Shown: positions 1 to 9,084, numbered from the stretch's first letter. The stretch is 64,000 nt of DNA from AP-15 sp963777435 (GCA_963777435.1 CAVZQT010000002.1:496001-560000), one strand, 5' to 3'. The notes: a model not told the origin generated them from the letters alone. A program made the numbers and translations.

Positions 1-95
1 GCGTCCTTCATCTCGTCAAAGGACGGCGACACCCCTGTCGCGGTCAGCCGCTGATTGATAAACATCAGCAATTCGCGCTGCTTTGCTGTCAGCAT
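1..95 (-). CDS. lexA: LexA repressor, N-terminal fragment (runs off window)
   Basis: Only the first 31 codons lie in the window. They begin MLTAKQRELLMF and include SPSFDEM, which matches the start of the winged-helix DNA-binding domain of alphaproteobacterial LexA (family start MLT.KQ.ELL.FI, then G..PSFDEM). LexA represses the SOS regulon and cleaves itself when RecA is activated; the protease domain lies outside the window. The ATG at 93-95 is the natural start. An operator of the right class lies 49 bases upstream, so autoregulation is likely. It follows moeA on the same strand, as in other alphaproteobacteria, but has its own control region. Confidence 0.9.
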   Translation of the reverse strand, partial: MLTAKQRELLMFINQRLTATGVSPSFDEMKD

Positions 96-143
96 GAGAA
101 CCCCTTTTGCAGCAGCTCGGAACGAATCCTAAACGCCGTTGAC

Positions 144-158
144 GTTCTACTTTAGTTC
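144..158 (-). promoter_or_regulatory. LexA (SOS) box upstream of lexA
   Basis: GTTC at 144-147, seven bases, then GTTC at 155-158. This is exactly the direct-repeat GTTC-N7-GTTC operator known for LexA in alphaproteobacteria, and quite unlike the CTGT-N8-ACAG box of gammaproteobacteria. It sits between the end of moeA and the lexA start codon, where an autoregulatory operator is expected. The motif is seen directly; its function is inferred. Confidence 0.85.
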
Positions 159-210
159 GCCTGCCTCGTCAAGTAGTGCGAAAGGGTCGAATTGGTCCGG
201 GCCGACTTGC

Positions 211-1425
211 TCAGATTGGTAACGCACCGCCCGGGAAACGAATGACTGGGACCATCTCTCCGACCTCCGCGCTGGGGGCATGGGGCGGGCGCAAGATCAA
301 ACAATCGGCGGCCGCGAGGAGGCGCATCATCGAGCTGTCCTGAACTTCAAACGGGAAGACTTCCTCGACGCCATCGGCGGCGTGAGCAAGTCGGGCGCGC
401 AGGTAATCTTGCCGCCGGTCGTTGGTGGCGACAGATGCGCCGAGGCGCGCAGTTGACTGCCATGCGTCGGTCGTGAAATCGCCGCTGAGCCGTTTGATAG
501 CGGGCGCCAGGAACAGCACCGCGCAAACAAAGGTCGAGACCGGATTGCCCGGTAGGCCAAGCATCGGAGTTGCGTGATACCGCCCGACCATCAACGGTTT
601 TCCAGGCCGCATCGCAATTTGCCAAAAATCGAGTTCGAACCCGTCCGTGGCTAAAGCCTCGCGCACAAGATCATGCTCGCCGACCGACGCCCCGCCAGTC
701 GTGACCAACAGATCGACCCCACGTGTGGCGCCAGCGATTCGTCTCAGCGCCTCGGGATCGTCCGGGGCGTTGCCAACCGAAACTGCGATTCCGCCACAAG
801 CCGACACGATTGCGGCGAGTGCGAGGCTGTTCGAGCTGACGATTTGATGCGGCCCGATCGGCTCACCGGGCATGACAATCTCGTCACCGGTTGACAAAAT
901 GCCGATGCGCGGCCGGCGGCGGACGAACAGCCAAGGCCGATTCATTGCCGCGAGGAGGCCGATATCGCGTGCCGTCAATCGACGTCCCGCCCTCAGCAAC
1001 ACCTCACCGTCGGTGAAATCGAGGCCCTCCCGCCGCACGTAACGCCCACATTGCGCGGCTTCGAGCACTCGCACCCGATCGCCCTCGCGTTCGGTGTCCT
1101 CCTGGATAATCACCGTATCGGTACCCGCCGGCATCGGCGCCCCGGTAAAGATGCGCGCCGCTTCGCCCCGGCCGACATGACCGCCGAAGCCTGACCCCGC
1201 CGGCACCTCGGCAACAATGCGTAGCTCGGCAGGAATTGATCCGAGGTCATCGGCGCGAACCGCATAGCCATCCATTGCCGATACGGCAAAGGGCGGCTGA
1301 GTGCGGCGAGCGGCAACATCCTCGGCAAGCACCCGGCCGAGACCGTCAGGCAATGCGATCTGCTCGGGCGGCAAGGTCTCGATCAGAGCCAACAAGCGTT
1401 GGAGAGCTTCTTCGACCGAAATCAC
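211..1425 (-). CDS. moeA: Molybdopterin molybdotransferase MoeA
   Basis: MoeA inserts molybdate into adenylylated molybdopterin, the last step of molybdenum cofactor synthesis in the cytoplasm. Family motifs are all present: AMDGYAV near residue 50, ILSTGDEIV near 178, GGASVGEHD near 245 and LGLPGNPVS near 290, the last three belonging to the MogA-like molybdopterin-binding domain. About 404 residues is the normal length. I prefer the GTG at 1423-1425 as start: it overlaps the upstream stop codon as GTGA and has GGGAGG seven bases before it. A TTG at 1440 would add five residues. It is translationally coupled to the trpC-moaC frame upstream. Confidence 0.93.
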   Translation of the reverse strand: MISVEEALQRLLALIETLPPEQIALPDGLGRVLAEDVAARRTQPPFAVSAMDGYAVRADDLGSIPAELRIVAEVPAGSGFGGHVGRGEAARIFTGAPMPAGTDTVIIQEDTEREGDRVRVLEAAQCGRYVRREGLDFTDGEVLLRAGRRLTARDIGLLAAMNRPWLFVRRRPRIGILSTGDEIVMPGEPIGPHQIVSSNSLALAAIVSACGGIAVSVGNAPDDPEALRRIAGATRGVDLLVTTGGASVGEHDLVREALATDGFELDFWQIAMRPGKPLMVGRYHATPMLGLPGNPVSTFVCAVLFLAPAIKRLSGDFTTDAWQSTARLGASVATNDRRQDYLRARLAHAADGVEEVFPFEVQDSSMMRLLAAADCLILRPPHAPSAEVGEMVPVIRFPGGALPI

Positions 1426-2687
1426 GCCTTGGCCTCCCAATCGCCCGATCGGCCGCCGGATTTGCGCAACAAGCGCAGATCGGTGACGACCATGCCGCGA
1501 TCAACCGCTTTGCACATATCGTAGATCGTCAGCGCCGCAATGCTGGCCGCCGTCAGCGCTTCCATCTCAACCCCGGTTCTCCCGCGCAGGCGGCAAGTGG
1601 CGGTGATCTCGACCGCGCTCTTTTCCGGCGCGCAGACGAGATCGACCTCCACCGAGGTCAACGCCAGCGGATGACATAGCGGGATCAACTCGGCGGTGCG
1701 TTTGGCAGCCATGATCCCTGCCAGTCTCGCCACCGCGAGCACATCGCCTTTCGCGACGTCGCCGGTTCGGATCCGCTCCAGAGTTTCCGGCCGCATAACA
1801 ACCCGCGCGCCGGCTATGGCGAGGCGATCGGTTTCGTCCTTGTCCGAGACATCGACCATGCGGGCGCGGCCCTGCGCATCGAGATGCGTGAATTCGGGCA
1901 GGCCGAGCAAATGGCGCGTCGCTGCGGTCACATCCGGCTCGCGCATCAAGGTCTCGCCGACGAGAAAACATTTCGCGCCGGCCGCGGCCAGCCGCTCGAG
2001 ATCGTCGGGGCCGCGAATTCCGCTCTCGGCGACGACGATGCGGTCGGACGGCACCCTACTCGCCAGCTGTTCGGTCGTACCGAGATCGACATTCAGCGTC
2101 TTTAGATTGCGGTTGTTGATGCCGATCAGACGGCAGCCAAGCAGCATGGCGCGCTCGAGTTCCGCTTGATCATGCGCTTCCGCCAGCACATCGAGGCCGA
2201 GTTCGGCTGCGGCGGCAGCCAACTCGCGAGCATCGCAGTCGGACAGCATCGCCATAATTAGCAATATGCAGTCCGCCCCGATTACCCGGCTCTCCAGAAC
2301 CTGATAGGCGTCGAGAATGAAATCCTTGCGTAGGACTGGCAGCGAAGTCGCTCCACGCGCCGCCCGCAGATCATCGTTACTGCCTTGAAAGAACGGGGCG
2401 TCGGTCAGCACCGAGAGACAGGTGGCGCCGCCTTCCTCGTAGCCGCGGGCGAGGGCCTCCGGGTCGAAATCGGGTCGGATCAGCCCGGCGCTCGGCGAAG
2501 CCTTCTTGATCTCGGTGATCAGCCCGTAACGGCCTTGCGCCAAGTGCCGCTCGATCGCGGCAGCGAAAGGCCGCACCGGCGCACTTTCGGCGACGAGGTC
2601 CAGCAATGTCGCTTCCGCGCAATCCAATTTCAAACGCGCGACATGCGCGCGCTTCTCGGCGCAGATTCGCTCAAGCACATCGCTCAC
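1422..2687 (-). CDS. trpC-moaC: Fused indole-3-glycerol phosphate synthase / cyclic pyranopterin monophosphate synthase (TrpC-MoaC)
   Basis: One uninterrupted 421-residue frame contains two whole enzymes. Residues 1-262 are TrpC (tryptophan synthesis, ring closure to indole-3-glycerol phosphate), with KKASPSAGLI near 61, VLRKDFI near 118, GINNRNL near 189 and VAESGI near 219. Residues 263-421 are MoaC (molybdopterin precursor Z), with MVDVSDK near 277, ELIPLCHPL and MEALTAAS. The codon where MoaC would normally start (residue 263, bases 1899-1901) is CTG, and no stop separates the domains. In relatives these are usually two adjacent genes. Either a real fusion or a lost stop/start from an error. 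It overlaps trpD and moeA by 4 bases each. Confidence 0.9.
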   Translation of the reverse strand: MSDVLERICAEKRAHVARLKLDCAEATLLDLVAESAPVRPFAAAIERHLAQGRYGLITEIKKASPSAGLIRPDFDPEALARGYEEGGATCLSVLTDAPFFQGSNDDLRAARGATSLPVLRKDFILDAYQVLESRVIGADCILLIMAMLSDCDARELAAAAAELGLDVLAEAHDQAELERAMLLGCRLIGINNRNLKTLNVDLGTTEQLASRVPSDRIVVAESGIRGPDDLERLAAAGAKCFLVGETLMREPDVTAATRHLLGLPEFTHLDAQGRARMVDVSDKDETDRLAIAGARVVMRPETLERIRTGDVAKGDVLAVARLAGIMAAKRTAELIPLCHPLALTSVEVDLVCAPEKSAVEITATCRLRGRTGVEMEALTAASIAALTIYDMCKAVDRGMVVTDLRLLRKSGGRSGDWEAKA

Positions 2688-3724
2688 CGGGCGGCCACCG
2701 ACTTTATCGCCGGCGAATTGCTGCGCGCGACCAGAGCTTCGAGGATTTGGCGCGCCGCTCCCGAATCGATCGCGCGCGCAGCGAGTTCGGCCCCCTCGTA
2801 GAGAGTGGCGGCGCGTCCGGCGATCAACAGGGCCGCGGCGCTATTCAGCAGCACGACATCACGCAACGGTCCTCCCACTCCCGCGAGCAAATCTTGCATC
2901 AGCCGGGCATTGAGGGCCGGCTCGCCGCCGCGCAGATCTTCGAGCCGCGCCGGCGGCAAACCAGCGTCGCCGGCAGTGACTTCGAACGTCTCGACCCACT
3001 CGTGATCGAGCGCGGCGACTTTTGTCGGGCCAGCCGTCGTCAATTCGTCGAGGCCGTCGCCGTGGACCACCCATGCCCGCTCGCCGCCCAGCCGTCCGAG
3101 CACCTCGGCCATCGGCCTCACCCATTCGGGCGCGAACACGCCGACCAACTGGCGGCGCGCCAGGGCGGGGCTCGACAGCGGACCCAACAGGTTAAAGATC
3201 GTCCGGGTGCCGAGTTCGACACGAGTTGGAGCAACATGGCGGGTGGCGCTGTGATGGCGCGGCGCCATCAGAAAGCCGATCCCGACCTCCCACAAGCAGG
3301 CATGGACAACGGCCAGATCGGCGTCGATGTTGACACCCAGCGCCGTCAAGACGTCGGCCGAACCCGACTTCGACGACAGCGCTCGGTTGCCATGTTTGGC
3401 GACAGGCACACCGCAGCCGGCGACGACCAAGGCGCTCGCCGTCGATATGTTGAAGCTGCCCGAAGCATCGCCGCCGGTGCCGCAAGTGTCAATCGCCCCG
3501 GGCGGCGCCTCGATAGGCACCGCCTTCGCGCGCATGATCCGGGCCGCCCCGGTAATCTCGTCGACAGTCTCGCCGCGCACGCGCAGCGCCATCAAAAAGC
3601 CGCCCATCTGCGATGGCGTCGCGTCTCCGCTCATGATGATGTCAAAGGCGGCTTCGGCCTCACTCTCGCTCAAACTGCGCCCGGCAGCGACCATCGCCAG
3701 CAGCGATTTGAGGTCGCCGCTCAT
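2684..3724 (-). CDS. trpD: Anthranilate phosphoribosyltransferase TrpD
   Basis: TrpD transfers phosphoribose from PRPP to anthranilate, the second step of tryptophan synthesis. The PRPP/Mg site CGTGGDASGSFNIST is near residue 80, followed by KHGNRALSSKSGSADVL, both hallmarks of the family. At 346 residues it is full length. It overlaps the TrpC-MoaC frame by ATGA, so the block is one operon. The anthranilate synthase genes trpE and trpG, often just upstream in this order, are not in the window: the upstream side is a divergent dCTP deaminase gene. Confidence 0.95.
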   Translation of the reverse strand: MSGDLKSLLAMVAAGRSLSESEAEAAFDIIMSGDATPSQMGGFLMALRVRGETVDEITGAARIMRAKAVPIEAPPGAIDTCGTGGDASGSFNISTASALVVAGCGVPVAKHGNRALSSKSGSADVLTALGVNIDADLAVVHACLWEVGIGFLMAPRHHSATRHVAPTRVELGTRTIFNLLGPLSSPALARRQLVGVFAPEWVRPMAEVLGRLGGERAWVVHGDGLDELTTAGPTKVAALDHEWVETFEVTAGDAGLPPARLEDLRGGEPALNARLMQDLLAGVGGPLRDVVLLNSAAALLIAGRAATLYEGAELAARAIDSGAARQILEALVARSNSPAIKSVAAR

Positions 3725-4027
3725 AAGGCGGCTTGGTGAACGATTGTCAGGACCATGAGCCGCACCCGCCGAAACAAGCCGTCTTTATATCAGCCCTGCC
3801 CGTCGGGCGGAAACGGCCGTTTGCAATCGCCAAAATCCCGCGCGCAGACGCAGCTACCGCGAATATTGCCGCCGCCGCGGGTTGCGCGCTTGGCCTTGGC
3901 GCCGGACCGCCGGCACTTGCCTGTGAGGTTAGCGCAAATCGATGATGAGGTGCGAGGCGCCACTGGTGTTTCCGGGGTCGTCTTGCGGGATTAGATAGGA
4001 GCGCTGATCCAGACGTATATGTGACCG
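3725..4027. other. Divergent intergenic region between trpD and the dCTP deaminase gene
   Basis: About 300 bases between two divergent starts. An 11-codon frame (3721-3756, minus strand, MVLTIVHQAAL) ends overlapping the trpD start as ATGA. It holds no tryptophan codon and I see no paired leader hairpins, so there is no support for a trp attenuator. Longer open frames here have no recognisable content. The region presumably holds promoters for both flanking genes, but no site could be assigned. Confidence 0.4.
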
Positions 4028-5272
4028 ATGTCGGAACCGATGGACCCCGTGCTGTTCCCGATGCCCGAGCCCGAGCAGTCGACTGGCGAGCTGTTCCCGC
4101 CTCCGCAACCGAGAGAGCTTGAACATGCTACCGGGATCTTGCCCTCGCAATTATTGCGCGACGCGATCGAACGTACTCACGAAATCCAGTCGCTGAAACC
4201 AATTGCTGACGATCAGATTCAACCGGCCAGCATCGATCTGCGCCTTGGAGACCTAGCCCATCGGGTTCGCTGTAGCTTTCTTCCTGGCCCGGACCACACG
4301 GTCGCGGAAAAGTTGCGCGATCTATCGCTTCATACTCTCGATCTCCGCCACGATGCCGTCCTCGAAAAGGACTGCGTCTACATCGTTCCGTTGTTGGAGC
4401 ACCTAGCGCTCCGATACCGCACCTCGGGTTCGGCCAATCCAAAAAGTTCAACCGGCCGCTTAAACGTCTTCGCGCGCGTAATCACCGATTACGGAACAGA
4501 ATTCGATACCATCAAGTCTAACTATTCCGGGCCGCTTTATGCAGAGCTATCCCCGCGGTCATTTAGTATTTTGGTCCGTACGGGATCTAGACTAGTTCAA
4601 CTTCGTGTTCGCCGAGGGAGGCCAACTTCAAGCAATGCCGCCCTGCGTCGGCTGCATGAAGAGGTCGGCTTTGACATAGCGTCTCCCGGTTCGCCAATAA
4701 GCCGGGAATTGATCGAAGGCGGTCTCGCCGTTACTGTCGATGTGAGCGGGACGCTGCAGAGCGGCTTTGTCGGATACAAGGCAAAAAAGCATACACCGGT
4801 AATCGATGTCGATGTACATAACTACTATGATTTTCGTGACTTCTGGGATCCAGTATTCAAGCCCAATAACGACGGGATAATCCTGGGTCCGGAGGATTTC
4901 TATATCCTTGCGTCGCGTGAGGCGGTCGCCATACCGACTGACCAGGCCGCAGAAATGCTGGCCTATGACACCCTGGTCGGCGAATTTCGGGTGCATTACG
5001 CGGGTTTCTTTGATCCCGGCTTTGGCATGGCTGAGACTGGAGGCAAGGGAAGCCGGGCGGTGCTGGAGGTCCGCGCGCACGAGGTGCCGTTTCTGATCGA
5101 GCACGGCCAAATCGTTGGCCGACTCGTGTATGAGCGGCTGATCGCTCGCCCGGATAGACTTTATGGAAGCGCTATCGGCTCGTCATACCAGCGCCAAGGC
5201 CTGGCGCTGTCGAGGCATTTCAAGCCTCTTCCGGCCGGCATGAGGTTAGCTGAGGCTCCTGCCCAAGACTGA
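4028..5272 (+). CDS. dcd: 2'-deoxycytidine 5'-triphosphate deaminase, double-domain form
   Basis: Predicted to deaminate dCTP to dUTP, feeding thymidylate synthesis. The dUTPase/dCTP deaminase fold signature is visible: GILPSQLLRDAI near residue 36, then QPASIDLRLG, ANPKSSTGRLNVF near 137, YAELSPRSFSILVRTG near 170, and a second half with DFWDPVF and EDFYILASRE. At 414 residues it belongs to the long alphaproteobacterial family (two tandem dCTP-deaminase-like halves) rather than the roughly 190-residue E. coli type. The first 30 or so residues are acidic/proline-rich and not part of the domain; a start at the ATG at 4040 is possible. It is transcribed alone, away from trpD. Confidence 0.85.
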   Translation: MSEPMDPVLFPMPEPEQSTGELFPPPQPRELEHATGILPSQLLRDAIERTHEIQSLKPIADDQIQPASIDLRLGDLAHRVRCSFLPGPDHTVAEKLRDLSLHTLDLRHDAVLEKDCVYIVPLLEHLALRYRTSGSANPKSSTGRLNVFARVITDYGTEFDTIKSNYSGPLYAELSPRSFSILVRTGSRLVQLRVRRGRPTSSNAALRRLHEEVGFDIASPGSPISRELIEGGLAVTVDVSGTLQSGFVGYKAKKHTPVIDVDVHNYYDFRDFWDPVFKPNNDGIILGPEDFYILASREAVAIPTDQAAEMLAYDTLVGEFRVHYAGFFDPGFGMAETGGKGSRAVLEVRAHEVPFLIEHGQIVGRLVYERLIARPDRLYGSAIGSSYQRQGLALSRHFKPLPAGMRLAEAPAQD

Positions 5273-5334
5273 CCTCGAGGGACAAGACAACCTGGATTGG
5301 TTGCAGGGTAATCCGCTGCAGCTATATTCGCGCC

Positions 5335-6484
5335 ATGGATTTTGCGCTTTCCGACGAACAGCGGGCGTTTCAGGAGACCGCGCGGGTATTTGCCCGCGAG
5401 GAATGGCTGCCGCAAGCCCCGGGCTGGGACGAGCGCCAGGAATTCCCGGTCGAGGCGCTGCGGCGGGCCGCGGCGCTGGGCTTTGCCGCGATCTATGTTC
5501 GCGAAGAATTCGGCGGCAGCGGGCTCGGCCGCATCGATGCCGCGATCCTGTTCGAGGAATTGGCTGCCGCCTGCGTTTCGACCGCCGCGTATCTGTCGAT
5601 CCACAACATGGTCTCGTGGATGATCGACCGCTTTGGCACCATCGAGCAGCGCGGCCGATTTTTGCCAAAGCTGACACGGATGGATCATCTTGCCAGCTAC
5701 TGCCTGACCGAACCCGGGAGCGGCTCGGACGCCGCGGCGTTGGCGACGCGCGCCCGACGCGACGGCGACGATTATGTGCTGAACGGCACCAAGGCGTTTA
5801 TCTCGGGCGGCGGCGCCAGCGACATCTATGTCGCGATGGTCCGAACCGGCGGCGAGGGGGCGCACGGCATCTCCTGCCTCGTCGTCGAAAAGGGCACGCC
5901 GGGGCTGTCGTTCGGCAAGAAAGAGAAAAAGCTTGGCTGGAACTCGCAGCCCACGGCAATGGTGATTTTCGAGGATTGCCGGGTGCCGGTCGCCAACCGG
6001 CTTGGGCAGGAGGGCGACGGCTTCAAGATCGCGATGATGGGGCTCGATGGCGGGCGGCTCAATATCGCGGCATGCTCATTGGGCGGGGCGCGCGCCTGTC
6101 TCGAAGCGGCGCGCACGCATCTCGGCGAGCGCCGCCAATTCGGACGGCCGCCTCGCCGATTTCCAGGCGCTGCAATTCAAACTCGCCGACATGGCGACCG
6201 AGCTCGAGGCGGCGCGGCTGATGGTCTGGCGCGGCGCGGCAAGCCTCGATGCCGCCGATCCGCAAGCCGTCATGCACTGTGCGATGGCCAAGCGCTTTGC
6301 TACCGATGCCGGTTTTCACATTTGCAACGAGGCGCTGCAGCTGTTCGGCGGCTACGGCTATCTCAAGGATTTTCCGATCGAGCGCTATCTGCGCGATGTG
6401 CGCGTGCACCAGATCCTCGAAGGCACCAACGAGATCATGCGGGTCATCATCGCCCGCCGCTTGCTCGGCCCCTCGAATGAGTGA
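5335..6484 (+). CDS. Acyl-CoA dehydrogenase, isobutyryl-CoA dehydrogenase-like (one frameshift)
   Basis: FAD-dependent acyl-CoA dehydrogenase that, from its neighbours, should oxidise isobutyryl-CoA to methacrylyl-CoA in valine breakdown. Start MDFALSDEQRAF; SYCLTEPGSGSDA near 120 and LNGTKAFISGG near 145 are family signatures; the C-terminal LFGGYGYLKDFPIERYLRD and EGTNEIMR are read in the next frame. The switch is at about 6151, where an extra C in GGCCGCCTCGCC breaks RRQFGRP-LADFQAL. Removing one base gives a normal protein of about 382 residues. It overlaps the next gene by 8 bases. Both halves are well conserved, so an indel error is more likely than decay. Confidence 0.85.
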
Positions 6485-7592
6485 TGCCGACGAGATCCTG
6501 CTCGGCCGCGCCGGCGGGATTGCGACCCTGACGATCAACCGGCCGCAGGTCTTGAACGCGCTGACCCTCGCCAACTATCGCCGGATCGCGCCGGCCCTCG
6601 CCACCTGGGCCGCGGACCCGGCGGTGCATGCTGTTGTCGTGCGGGGCGCCGGTGGCCGGGCCTTTTGCGCCGGTGGCGATGTGCGTGCGGTTTACGAAGC
6701 CGGACGAGGGATCAGCCGCGACCGTGATTTGACCGCCACGTTCTTTCGCGAGGAATACGAGCTTATCCGCGATATCCATCGCTTTCCCAAGCCCTATATC
6801 GCGATTATCGATGGGATCACGATGGGCGGCGGGGCCGGGATCTCGGTCAACGGCGCCTTTCGCATTGCGACCGAGCGCACAATGTTCGCGATGCCGGAGA
6901 CTGCGATCGGGCTCTTTCCCGATGTCGGGGCGACGCGGTTCTTGAACCGCTGCCCGGGCAAGGTTGGCCGCTATCTCGGGCTGACCGGGGCACGGCTCAA
7001 AGCGAGCGACACGCTCTATTGCGGGTTTGCCACGCATGTCATCGACCAAGAACAGGTCGCATCGCTCATGGCGGCGCTTGCGGGGATGGCGTGGAAGAAC
7101 GGGTTTGAGTTCGCCCAGGCCGAAGCACTCCTTGCCGAATTCGCGATCAACCCGGGACCGCCACCGCTCGCGCCATTGCGGCCGGTAATCGACCGCTGCT
7201 TTGCCGGGGATACGGTTGAGGCGATCCTTGCCGCTCTCTCAGCCGAAGCTGAGTCCGGACGCCCAGATGGCGGCTGGGCGGCTGAGACGCTGGCCGGGCT
7301 GATGGCCAAATCCCCGACCAGTCTCAAGGTCACCTTACGCCAGCTGACCGTCGGCCGGGATTACGATGTCGAACAGGCGTTGCAGCTCGAATACCGGATG
7401 ACGCAGCACTTCATGGCGGCGCATGATTTTTACGAGGGCGTGCGTGCCCTTTTGATCGACAAGGATCAAAACCCACACTGGCAGCCGGCCGCCCTCGCCG
7501 AGGTCGATGAGGCGATGGTCGAGGCCTATTTCGCTTCATTGGGCGATCACGAATTGCGGCTTGATCCGCCGAAGGAGGAAACGAGACAATGA
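6477..7592 (+). CDS. 3-hydroxyisobutyryl-CoA hydrolase, enoyl-CoA hydratase/isomerase family
   Basis: Crotonase-fold hydrolase releasing 3-hydroxyisobutyrate from its CoA ester in valine degradation. LTINRPQVLNAL is near residue 18, GRAFCAGGDVRAVYE near 58, DGITMGGGAGIS near 112 (oxyanion-hole region) and MPETAIGLFPDVGAT near 137, the last being typical of the HIBCH branch rather than plain hydratases. At 371 residues it has the longer C-terminal part (QLTVGRDYDVEQAL, QNPHW) characteristic of HIBCH. The ATG at 6477 overlaps the acyl-CoA dehydrogenase end; its own stop overlaps the next start by 4 bases, so the three genes are one operon. Confidence 0.9.
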   Translation: MSDADEILLGRAGGIATLTINRPQVLNALTLANYRRIAPALATWAADPAVHAVVVRGAGGRAFCAGGDVRAVYEAGRGISRDRDLTATFFREEYELIRDIHRFPKPYIAIIDGITMGGGAGISVNGAFRIATERTMFAMPETAIGLFPDVGATRFLNRCPGKVGRYLGLTGARLKASDTLYCGFATHVIDQEQVASLMAALAGMAWKNGFEFAQAEALLAEFAINPGPPPLAPLRPVIDRCFAGDTVEAILAALSAEAESGRPDGGWAAETLAGLMAKSPTSLKVTLRQLTVGRDYDVEQALQLEYRMTQHFMAAHDFYEGVRALLIDKDQNPHWQPAALAEVDEAMVEAYFASLGDHELRLDPPKEETRQ

Positions 7593-8488
7593 CGGCAATC
7601 GGCTTTATCGGGCTCGGGAACATGGGCGCGCCGATGGCGGCGAACCTCGTCAAGGCCGGCCATCAAGTGACTGGCTACGATATCGTCCCGGCAGCTGTGG
7701 CGGCACTCGCGGCCAAGGGCGGGCGGGCTTCGGCAACCGCCGCGGAAGCGATTGCGACGGCGGACATCGTGATCACGATGCTGCCGGCCGGGCCGCAGGT
7801 GCGCGAGGTCTATCTCGGCAACAGCGGAATCTTGGGTCGAGCCCGCAAAAACGCCTTGCTGATCGATTGCTCGACGATCGATGTCGACACCGCGCGCGCG
7901 GTCGCGGCGGCGGCGGGCGAGGCCGGCTTTGACATTGTCGATGCGCCGGTCTCGGGAGGCACCGCGGGTGCCGCCGCGGCAACATTGACGTTTATGGTCG
8001 GCGGCGAAGCGGCTGCCTTTGCGCGCGCCCAGCCGATCCTCGAAGCGATGGGCCGCACGATCGTCCATACCGGTCCTGCGGGCAACGGCCAGGCGGTCAA
8101 GATCTGCAACAATATGTTGCTGGCGATCTCGATGATCGGTGTCTGCGAGGCTTTAACATTGGGGCAGAAGCTCGGACTGGCGCCGCAGACTTTATTCGAC
8201 GTCGTCAGCAAATCGACGGGACAATGTTGGGCCTTGACAGGTTACTGCCCGGTGCCTGGGCCTGTGCCGTCATCGCCCGCCAACCGCGATTACGCGGCAG
8301 GCTTTACCGCGGCGATGATGCTGAAGGATCTGCGGCTGGCGCAACAGGCGGCTGGAGCTGTATCGGCACCGACCCCGATGGGTGCCGCCGCGGCGGCGCT
8401 CTATCAGATGTTTGTCGATGAGGGCACTGGCGGTTTTGATTTTTCCGCGATCTATCGCTTTATCGCCAAGTCAGAAGCTAAAATTTGA
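7589..8488 (+). CDS. mmsB: 3-hydroxyisobutyrate dehydrogenase
   Basis: NAD-dependent oxidation of 3-hydroxyisobutyrate to methylmalonate semialdehyde, following the hydrolase upstream. The Rossmann motif GFIGLGNMGAPMA is at residues 5-17, the substrate motif DAPVSGGTAGA near 117 and the catalytic lysine segment GNGQAVKICNNM near 165; the C-terminal YAAGFTAAMMLKDLRLA is also typical. At 299 residues it is standard length. It starts inside the preceding stop (ATGA). With the two genes before it, it forms the middle of the valine pathway; methylmalonate-semialdehyde dehydrogenase (mmsA) is not in this window. Confidence 0.93.
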   Translation: MTAIGFIGLGNMGAPMAANLVKAGHQVTGYDIVPAAVAALAAKGGRASATAAEAIATADIVITMLPAGPQVREVYLGNSGILGRARKNALLIDCSTIDVDTARAVAAAAGEAGFDIVDAPVSGGTAGAAAATLTFMVGGEAAAFARAQPILEAMGRTIVHTGPAGNGQAVKICNNMLLAISMIGVCEALTLGQKLGLAPQTLFDVVSKSTGQCWALTGYCPVPGPVPSSPANRDYAAGFTAAMMLKDLRLAQQAAGAVSAPTPMGAAAAALYQMFVDEGTGGFDFSAIYRFIAKSEAKI

Positions 8489-8549
8489 AACGAAGGATTA
8501 ACCGGATCGCCGCTAATCTCGCCGGGACCGCAAATCACGAGGCTCCCGT

Positions 8550-9020
8550 ATGAACAACCATTATCTCGAAGTTATTGCGTTGATCGAGCGACTGCATCGG
8601 CATTTTCTAGAAGTCGTAAAGCTTGAACTGGAAGGACTTGGCATCCACGATATAAACAACGTCCAGGGAATGATGCTATTCAATATCGGGGAAGCAGAGA
8701 TGACGGTCGGCGAGCTCACACTCCGCGGCTGCTATCTGGGCTCAAACGTCTCTTATAACGTCAAGAAAATGGTCGAGAACGGATATCTGATGCAGCAACG
8801 TTCGCTGCACGATCGCCGCTCCGTCCATGTGAAATTGACCGACAAGGGTAGCAAATTGCGCGACGCGCTAACCGCGATGTACGGGCGGCATTCCGAAATG
8901 CTGGGCGGGTCCATGGTCGGGGCCGAAGATTTGCAGGCGGCGGTTGTCACATTGCGCCGGCTCGAGCGCTTCTGGATCCGGGCCGGCGACTTGATGCAGC
9001 GCCCCCAATTCGCCGCCTAA
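8550..9020 (+). CDS. MarR-family winged-helix regulator, LdtR-like
   Basis: 156-residue winged-helix transcription factor. MTVGELTLRGCYLGSNVSYNVKKMVENGYL (about residues 51-80) is the helix-turn-helix with recognition helix, and RSLHDRRSVHVKLTDKG is the wing, both in MarR arrangement. The N-terminal HRHFLEVVKLELEGLGI and the LRGCYLGSNVSYN segment resemble LdtR, an alphaproteobacterial MarR-type regulator linked to cell-envelope stress and L,D-transpeptidase genes. No such target gene is adjacent here. It follows mmsB by 61 bases and may be transcribed separately. The family is secure; the LdtR assignment is moderate. Confidence 0.75.
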   Translation: MNNHYLEVIALIERLHRHFLEVVKLELEGLGIHDINNVQGMMLFNIGEAEMTVGELTLRGCYLGSNVSYNVKKMVENGYLMQQRSLHDRRSVHVKLTDKGSKLRDALTAMYGRHSEMLGGSMVGAEDLQAAVVTLRRLERFWIRAGDLMQRPQFAA

Positions 9021-9084
9021 TTTTTCGCGTGACCATGACCGCTCCGGCTGCGAGTTTATCGATCGCAGTTCTGGAGAGCGCAGC

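Noticed and set aside
3721..3756. 11-codon minus-strand frame overlapping the trpD start
   Set aside because: It has no tryptophan codons and no paired terminator/antiterminator hairpins, so it is not supported as a trp attenuator leader peptide.
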